From Panopea generosa (Eukaryota > Mollusca > Bivalvia > Adapedonta > Hiatellidae), in the NCBI GenBank assembly GCA_029582155.1, contig CM055912.1, positions 1,674,001 to 1,738,000 of the forward strand: DNA of 64,000 bases, read 5' to 3'. How positions within the stretch are numbered: position 1 is the stretch's first letter; each line of letters starts with the position of its first letter. This document shows positions 57,671-64,000 of this stretch, one piece after another. Under the pieces are notes generated by a model that was not told the DNA's origin, made no database searches, and saw only the letters and a list, made by a program, of their open reading frames with translations. A program made the position numbers and the translations under genes.

Positions 57671-59235
57671 TGTCCAAGCAAGATATGGATGCAGAGGAAA
57701 TAAAGTTAACTCTTTCATAGATCTAAAAACAGGTACCTGCAATTTTTTACTAACTTCAAGAACTAGGGACATGTAGAATGGTGGTGTAGGCTTCTCTGCA
57801 AGATAATAATGTCAAAGCCCAGGCGTTATGGTTCTATTTTGAATGCAGTAGGAAGTATTGGCACCAGTTCTATAAATTAAAATCCATATTATGATGTTAT
57901 GCTATCAAATAATTAATCAGATTTTTTTTGTTCTTCAGTATCCAAGCAAGATATGGATGCAGAAGAAATAAAGTTAACTCTTTCATAGATCTAAAAACAG
58001 GTACCTGCAATTTTTTACTAACTTCAAGAACTAGGGACATGTAGAATGGTGGTGTAGGCTTCTCTGCAAGATAATAATGTCAAAGCCCAGGCGTTATGGT
58101 TCTATTTTGAATGCAGTAGGAAGTATTGGCACCAGTTCTATAAATTAAAATCCATATTATGATGTTATGCTATCAAATAATTAATCAGATTTTTTTTGTT
58201 CTTCAGTATCCAAGCAAGATATGGATGCAGAAGAAATAAAGTTAACTCTTTCATAGATCTAAAAATAGGTTCCTGCAATTTTTTACTAACTTCAAGAACT
58301 AGGGACATGTAGAATGGTGGTGTAGGCTTCTCTGCAAGATAATAATGTCAAAGCCCAGGCGTTATGGTTCTATTTTGAATGCAGTAGGAAGTATTGGCAC
58401 CAGTTCTATAAATTAAAATCCATATTATGATGTTATGCTATCAAATAATTAATCAGATTTTTTTTGTTCTTCAGTATCCAAGCAAGATATGGATGCAGAA
58501 GAAATAAAGTTAACTCTTTCATAGATCTAAAAATAGGTTCCTGCAATTTTTTACTAACTTCAAGAACTAGGGACATGTAGAATGGTGGTGTAGGCTTCTC
58601 TGCAAGATAATAATGTCAAAGCCCAGGCGTTATGGTTCTATTTTGAATGCAGTAGGAAGTATTGGCACCAGTTCTATAAATTAAAATCCATATTATGATG
58701 TTATGCTATCAAATAATTAATCAGATTTTTTTTGTTCTTCAGTATCCAAGCAAGATATGGATGCAGAAGAAATAAAGTTAACTCTTTCATAGATCTAAAA
58801 ATAGGTTCCTGCAATTTTTTACTAACTTCAAGAACTAGGGACATGTAGAATGGTGGTGTAGGCTTCTCTGCAAGATAATAATGTCAAAGCCCAGGCGTTA
58901 TGGTTCTATTTTGAATGCAGTAGGAAGTATTGGCACCAGTTCTATAAATTAAAATCCATATTATGATGTTATGCTATCAAATAATTAATCAGATTTTTTT
59001 TGTTCTTCAGTATCCAAGCAAGATATGGATGCAAAAGAAATAAAGTTAACTCTTTCGTAGATCTAGAAACAGGTTCCTGTAATTTTTTAGGGACAGGCAG
59101 AGTGGTGGTATATAATTCCCAGATAGGCTGGATAGTAATGTCGTGGTTCATGGCAGTATTATCTATTTTGTCTTCAGAACGAAGAAGTGATACCAGCTCT
59201 ATGTATGCATAAAATCCATATTTGTGTATGTGAAA
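57671..59235 (+). repeat. 268-bp tandem array (six units), each with a 62-nt exon-like core
   Basis: Cores lie at 57671-57732, 57939-58000, 58207-58268, 58475-58536, 58743-58804 and 59011-59072, exactly 268 bp apart. Each core is preceded by a pyrimidine tract plus CAG (TTTTTTTTGTTCTTCAG in units 2-6) and followed by (C/T)AG|GT(A/T)CCTG. In one frame all cores encode (V/I)QARYGC..NKVNSF(I/V)DL.(T/I). Units 1-5 are almost identical throughout. Unit 6 has drifted strongly in the flanks but differs from unit 5 at only a few core positions (I/V, R/K, K/E). This suggests selection on the core. At 62 nt, including two copies would shift the frame. Confidence 0.8.
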
Positions 59236-60167
59236 TGATTTTATCTGATCGAATAATTAATTTTTCTTAAGTATGATAATCCGATTTACAAAAGACAATC
59301 TCATAAGAGAAACTTATTAGGAGACTCCAGCACTAGGGTTTTACAGTTGTTGTTTTCAATATTCTAGTTCTCATATTTTTTGAAAGATAAGGTCTTGCAT
59401 GAGAGAACTTTGGCATTATGATTTGTCTCTTCTAAGATTAGATAAAGTCATGATCGTTGTCAAATGTGCAGGATTTTTTTTTATTTGATGTATTTAGTTC
59501 CACAGACAAGGCAATACAGAGAGTTTAAAGCTAATGTTAAGGTCACTGTGACCAGTTGTTAATTCCTTCAAATTTTATGATAATGTTCTCTAAGATTAAT
59601 AATTTCATAGTATTCAGTTGTAGTTCATTCTTAAAATATCATTTAATTAGTGGTTCCAAATCGTCTACAACTGTTTTTGACTCTTTAATTAATAAGCATT
59701 TTGGTGTTTTTAATTTAAGATGTCAATTTCAATGGCTAGGAGATGGTTGCTGTGGTCTCTGCAGAAGAGTTATACTGATTTCGTTTTCGTGCGAACATAT
59801 TCATTATATCTAATTAGGTTTTTTTTGTTGGTTACAAAGTTTAGGCAAGGACATGTCTTACTGTCCTTGGAGATAGGGTTAACTTTTGTAAAATTAAATT
59901 AATTTTATTATTTTTTATTTATCCAGATCTATGTTAATTTTTGTAAAATTAAATTAAATTTTTGTTATCAATTTTTGTTTTTTACTTAACTAGATCTGCT
60001 TTAATTTTCACAAAATTAAATTAAAATAAATTAAATTTTTGCTTTTAATTTTTGTTTTTTTACCTTATTATATTCTTTGTTATTTTTTTTTTGCATTCAT
60101 TTCATTTAAGGTATTTAGATTTTCCATTTTTCCATGGTATTGAGTGGTTGCCTCATTTTTTCGACAG
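59236..60167 (+). other. AT-rich sequence with AATTAAATTA repeats
   Basis: A short repeat of TTTGTAAAATTAAATTAA.. occurs at 59885, 59940 and 60008 (unit ~60 bp). No coding exon proved. An ATG frame at 59720 (MSISMARRWLLW...) is unsupported. Confidence 0.4.
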
Positions 60168-60300
60168 GAGTAGCCAGCTGTCATTACAGAGATGCCTTAT
60201 CTCATCTACTGTCTTCTGCCTGTTTACATTTCCTATGTAGCAGACAACTGTTGGGAGTGTGGTTGTTCATAGCTGGGAGTGAGACTGTATTTAGATACAG
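60168..60300 (+). CDS. Candidate internal exon
   Basis: It is preceded by TTTTTTCGACAG and followed by ATACAG|GTGTGA. One frame is open across all 133 nt: VASCHYRDALSHLLSSACLH, then FLCSRQLLGVWLFIAGSETV. It starts with two bases completing a codon, so its phase fits a splice from any of the 62-nt cores (giving ...DLKT-G-VASCHYR...). No partner downstream was identified and no family is recognised. It may be untranslated sequence. Confidence 0.3.
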
Positions 60301-60380
60301 GTGTGATTTTTATTTTATATTTGTTCTTGTGTATATATCTATTATTTTAAAATTGGTATTTTACCTGTAAGTTCGATATT

Positions 60381-60592
60381 TTAACTATGTTTAAGAAACA
60401 TATATATGCTATGTACTGTGTACATCTTAGTATACTTTTTATTAAAATGTTTTAAGAATTTTAACTATGTTTAAGAAACATATATGCTATGTACTGTGTA
60501 CATCTTGGTATACTTTTTATAAAAGTGTTTTAAGAATTTTAACTATGTTTAAGAAACATATATGCTATGTACTGTGTACATCTTGGTAGTGC
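60381..60592 (+). repeat. ~79-bp tandem repeat, three units
   Basis: TTAACTATGTTTAAGAAACA starts units at 60381, 60461 and 60539; TATGTACTGTGTACATCTTG (partly self-complementary) is in each. The third unit is partial. Confidence 0.9.
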
Positions 60593-60666
60593 CAGCCAGT
60601 AGATTGATTGATTGCTTGGTTGAATATTTAGCATATTTTTATGCCATCAATGACTTATAGACTTGA

Positions 60667-60970
60667 GATGACTTGTCAACACAAACATGGGTTATATATA
60701 AGTCATATTAGAGAGAGAGGGTACACTATATTATATAGTTGTGTTATATTGTTTTATACAGTAAATATATAGTACATATATTTGGTGTGTGGTTCTTTTG
60801 ATGACTTATCAACACAAACATGGGTTATATAAAAGTCATATTAGAGAGAGAGTGTACACTATATTATATAGTTGTGTTATATTGTTGTATATGGTAAATA
60901 TATAGTACATATATCTGTGTCTTGCTTCTCTTGATGACTTATCAACACAAACATGGGTTATATAAAAGTC

Positions 60971-61015
<45 letters not shown>

Positions 61016-61340
61016 ATATAGTTGTGTTATATTGTTATACAGTAAATATATAGTACATATATTTGTGTATGGATTCTTTTGATGACTTGTCAACACATAC
61101 ATGGGTTATATAAAAGTCATGTTAGATGGACAGGGTACAATATATTATATAGTTGTGTTTTATTGTTGTTATACAGTAAATATATAGTACATATATTTGT
61201 GTATTGTTTCTTTTGATGACTTGTCAACACAAACATGGGTTATATATAGTCATATTAGAGAGAGAGAGGGTACAATATATTATATAGTTGTGTTATACTT
61301 TTATTATACAGTAAATATATAGTTCATATTTTGTGTACAT
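60667..61340 (+). repeat. ~133-bp tandem repeat, five units
   Basis: GATGACTT(G/A)TCAACACAAAC starts units at 60667, 60800, 60933, 61081 and 61215. Each holds a short AG tract, TATTATATAGTTGTGTTATA and CAGTAAATATATAGTACATA. Unit 3 is longer because its AG tract has expanded (60973-61011). Confidence 0.92.
60973..61011. repeat. AG microsatellite inside unit 3
   Basis: About 18 AG repeats, against 4-5 in the sister units. Confidence 0.95.
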
Positions 61341-61513
61341 GTTGTCTGAGAGTTTAGTTTAGTTTAGTTTTCTAAATAATTAGTTTAAGTGTTACTTCAT
61401 TGGAGTAGATCTCCTTTACCGGTATATATTTTAAATACCATTTTTGTCTAATTTTGCTTACCAAGTCTATTTCGCACTTACAAATCATGATTTGCTGGAG
61501 AGAGTGTTCACCT

Positions 61514-61868
61514 GGGAGTTTGGGAATTTGGTAGTATGTTTTGGAGTGGTATGTTTTGGAGTGTGTGTTGGAGTGGTACGTTTTGGAGTGGTATGTTTGG
61601 GAGTGGTATGTTTGGAGTTGGTATGTTGGGGAGTGGTATGTTGGAGTGGTATGTTGGGAGTTGGTATGTTGGGGAGTTGGTATGTTGGTAGTGGTATGTT
61701 GGGGAGTGGTATGTTTTGGAGTGGTGAATTGGGGAGTTGGTATATTTTGAAGTGGTATGTTAGAGTTATGTTTTGGAGTGGTATGTTGGGGAGTTGGTAT
61801 GTTTTGGAGTGGTATGTTTTGATATGTTTGGGAGTGGAAAGTTGGTACGTTGGGGAGTTGAGGAGGTG
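61514..61868 (+). repeat. GGTATGTTTTGGAGT minisatellite
   Basis: About 20 units of 14-19 bp (GGTATGTTTTGGAGT, GGTATGTTGGGGAGTT). The strand asymmetry (G/T only on plus) keeps frames open on both strands, which gives false proteins of 138-158 residues. No start or splice context and no cysteine logic supports coding. Confidence 0.9.
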
Positions 61869-63300
61869 GAGATGTTTAGAATGTATGACGTTTTTTACCA
61901 TTGGAGTTTGCTATATTTAGGAGTGTTCTGTGTTTGTAGTTTAATTGTTTGTATATATTGTTTCTTTTTATCTTTTTTAAAAAAATTTTTTGTAAAGATA
62001 TTGATATTTTAAACCATGTATATTTATATATAAATAGATACGTTTTCACACCATAAATATATCTGCTGTGGACTGTGTTAACAATAAAGCTGATGACTAT
62101 ACTTTGTGCATGGATGAATCTCGGCTGGTGAACCAGACTGGTTAATGGTGGAGAAACAATGACCTGGACCTTGAGGTGAGATATCTTGTTTTATTTGTTT
62201 GCAGTGATAAGTGCAGCAATATTTCAGTTTTGCAAGCATTTAAATCCAAATCATATTGCAGGTTATCTGTGTCTGTTCAGTGTTTACATTGTTTGTCTCT
62301 CAGTCAGTACCTTCTTTCCTTCTAAGTAATAATGGAATAGTCCAGTATCAAAGCTAGAAGAGTCTTATGACATGTGTACTGGAGTTGTGTGATGTAATGG
62401 TGTAATTTTTAAAGTTTCATTTGGTTTACACATATTTCATTGATTTTAAATAACAAGCAAAATGGTCGGGCTACCAGTTCCAACAAAATTAGTAACAACC
62501 CTCCCATTCAATTTGCAAATAACATAAGAATCAAGATTACAATAACATTCAATAAAAAATAAACCAACAATCGAAGGAAGTTGATAAATAAATGGAAATA
62601 AACAAAAGGAGAAAGAAAGAGAGAAAAGGCATAATAGTTTTATCTTGAAGCGTTGTCATAATATTGTAACGGTGTATTTAAGGGCTGTAAACAAGCTGGG
62701 TATCTGATACCATGAAAGTCAGTTGTTGTAAAATTGTTTTTAATGAAACGATGTATAGATTTTACCTGGCATTCATTAATCTTCGTCAATATGCTCTGTG
62801 TTGAAACGCCTTCTCTTTACAGCTTTTCTTGAACGTGATGTGTGATGCAGATTTACTAGTGTATTTGAATCAATTCATCAACAGTAATATCACTACTAAC
62901 GTTTGGTCACTATAGAAATTAATGTATGCATATTCACAGAATATTCATGAGTGCCGGGTAAATATCAACGGACAATACCTGTGTACTGATAAATATAAAT
63001 GAATTTTCTTCACGGGTATTTTAACTCTTGACAAATGAAAGTGCACATGTAAATGGCATACAGAGTGAAAAAGAAATAACAAAGTTTCATTCTTCGAAGA
63101 GTGGTATAAGTATTGTTTGTAAAAAAAATTAAATTAATAAACACTCCTTTTTGTGAAATTCATCACCCCCTGGGGTGTATATTCAGAGGAATATGGTATA
63201 TGTTGATGGTTACAGTTAAGATGTAGCCAGAGGAAATTAAAGTTCACCAACATGACTGTGTTTTTTTTTTTCAAAGATTGAAATATTAACGTCACACGGG
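61869..63300. other. Mostly unique sequence with a possible transcript end
   Basis: AATAAA at 62083-62088 (in AACAATAAAGCTG) is the best poly(A) signal downstream of the candidate gene and might end its transcription unit. A donor-like CTTGAG|GTGAGA at 62175 follows. Nothing else recognised. Confidence 0.35.
62083..62088 (+). terminator. Candidate polyadenylation signal
   Basis: AATAAA in a context followed 20-30 bp later by a GT-rich stretch (ACTTTGTGCATGGATG). It could serve the gene starting at 44366. Confidence 0.25.
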
Positions 63301-63518
63301 TCCACCGTGGCCGAGTGGTTTTCGGTGCCATCTCATGAACACTTGTCTCTCAATGCTGAGGTTGTAGGTATGAGTTCCACTTGGTTCATAAACATTATGT
63401 GGGAAAGTTTGCCAATTGTGGAAGGATGGAGTTCTACCAAATTCGTTCTGAAGTATTCTTCCATCCATAAAACTGAATAGTGCATTATATAACATGCAAT
63501 GGTGTTAAATCCCACAAA
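63301..63518 (+). mobile_element. SINE from a class II (Leu/Ser-type) tRNA
   Basis: TCCACCGTGGCCGAGTGGTT, TTGTCTCTCAATGCTGAGG (long variable arm) and TATGAGTTCCACTTGG (B-box) are followed by the family body (TGTGGGAAAGTTTGCCAATT, CCATAAAACTGAATAG). The tail is AATGGTGTTAAATCCCAC. The open frames on the minus strand here are by-products. Confidence 0.8.
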
Positions 63519-64000
63519 AAATATATATACATGTACTTGAAAACCAGACCTACATGTACTGTTTATTTATAAATGGGAGCCAGATTAAATGGAGTCTTTT
63601 ACAGTACCACATGTACAACATTGAAAGACGGTTTGTTAACTGTTATAGCACAGCTACAATACAATCTGACAGCTGCTTTTATGTTGGTTATCTGTTTATT
63701 TTTTTTTGTTGTCTACCATCAGCTTATGTATTTTTTCATATCTATTACAGCAGATCAGACTTTTGGGACATTGAGAATACACCCTATTCTGCAGAAGTTG
63801 GTGACTGTTGTGTTTCTGAAGAAAAAATGGTAAAACGTTAACTTGTTATATTCTAAACTTGTCAAATAATAAGTACTGGTATATGGAATTGGTTCTTTTT
63901 AATGTAGTTGATATATAACTTAAGTATCAAAATTTATATTACATACCGAAACTCCATTAAGAGTATTTTATAAAACTACGTCATTTTTATTCTATCGAGG
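63519..64000 (+). other. Window edge with a possible exon at 63748-63828
   Basis: CATATCTATTACAG is an acceptor and AAAATG|GTAAAA a donor around 81 nt. Two frames are open across it; one reads ADQTFGTLRIHPILQKLVTV. A preceding open stretch (DGLLTVIAQLQYNLTAAFML) is hydrophobic. The frame cannot be settled and the gene, if any, runs off the window. Confidence 0.25.

Noticed and set aside
61444-61920. Long frames of up to 158 residues (VCFGVVCFGV-type and a complementary Pro/Thr-rich one)
   Set aside because: They are translations of the GGTATGTTTTGGAGT minisatellite, whose strand bias removes stops.

Overview
The window is AT-rich, intron- and repeat-laden animal DNA. No bacterial gene layout is present: there are no operons, ribosome binding sites or long ORFs. 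The repeat content points to a bivalve mollusc, probably a heterodont or venerid-type clam. It includes several tRNA-derived SINE families, the long element beginning ATGCCCCCC and carrying GGTCAAGGTCACACTTTGAG-type repeats, a second family ending in GGCCCTCTTGGGCC, many short inverted-repeat (MITE-like) elements and large satellites. The taxon is an inference from these families; no diagnostic gene is present.

Layout. 0-13 kb: a 13-bp-TSD SINE, two related TIR elements (one with a SINE inside), a palindrome-rich ~1 kb repeat, and the first copy of the GGTCAAGG element (family A). 13.5-24 kb: a satellite territory. It has a ~21-bp-based, 85-bp higher-order satellite, a 1.14-kb TIR element and a strict 21-bp array inside it, then a minus-strand family A copy that itself holds a 201-bp MITE. 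24-35 kb: mostly unique AT-rich DNA with a few candidate exons, a foldback MITE at 30.7 kb and the inverted partner of the 3.6-4.6 kb repeat. 35.5-38.4 kb: a 40-bp satellite of about 70 units abutting a truncated SINE. 38.5-44 kb: microsatellites and nested SINEs. 44.3-62.1 kb: the best gene candidate, with its large repeat-filled intron. 62-64 kb: mostly unique sequence plus one SINE.

Genes. The only well-supported coding gene is a plus-strand two-exon model (44366-44452 joined to 56811-57260, phase 0). It predicts a 178-residue Pro/Val-rich protein ending in two basic RRSGR-type motifs. Downstream, six 268-bp units each carry a 62-nt exon-like core between splice-like sites. The most diverged unit keeps this core while its flanks have drifted, which suggests a duplicated-exon array. 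Further exon candidates (28972-29074, 31631-31840, 29753-29953 on minus, and others) rest on open frame plus splice signals only.

Most other long ORFs are by-products of tandem repeats whose period is a multiple of 3 or cycles through frames, or of SINEs, and are not annotated as genes.
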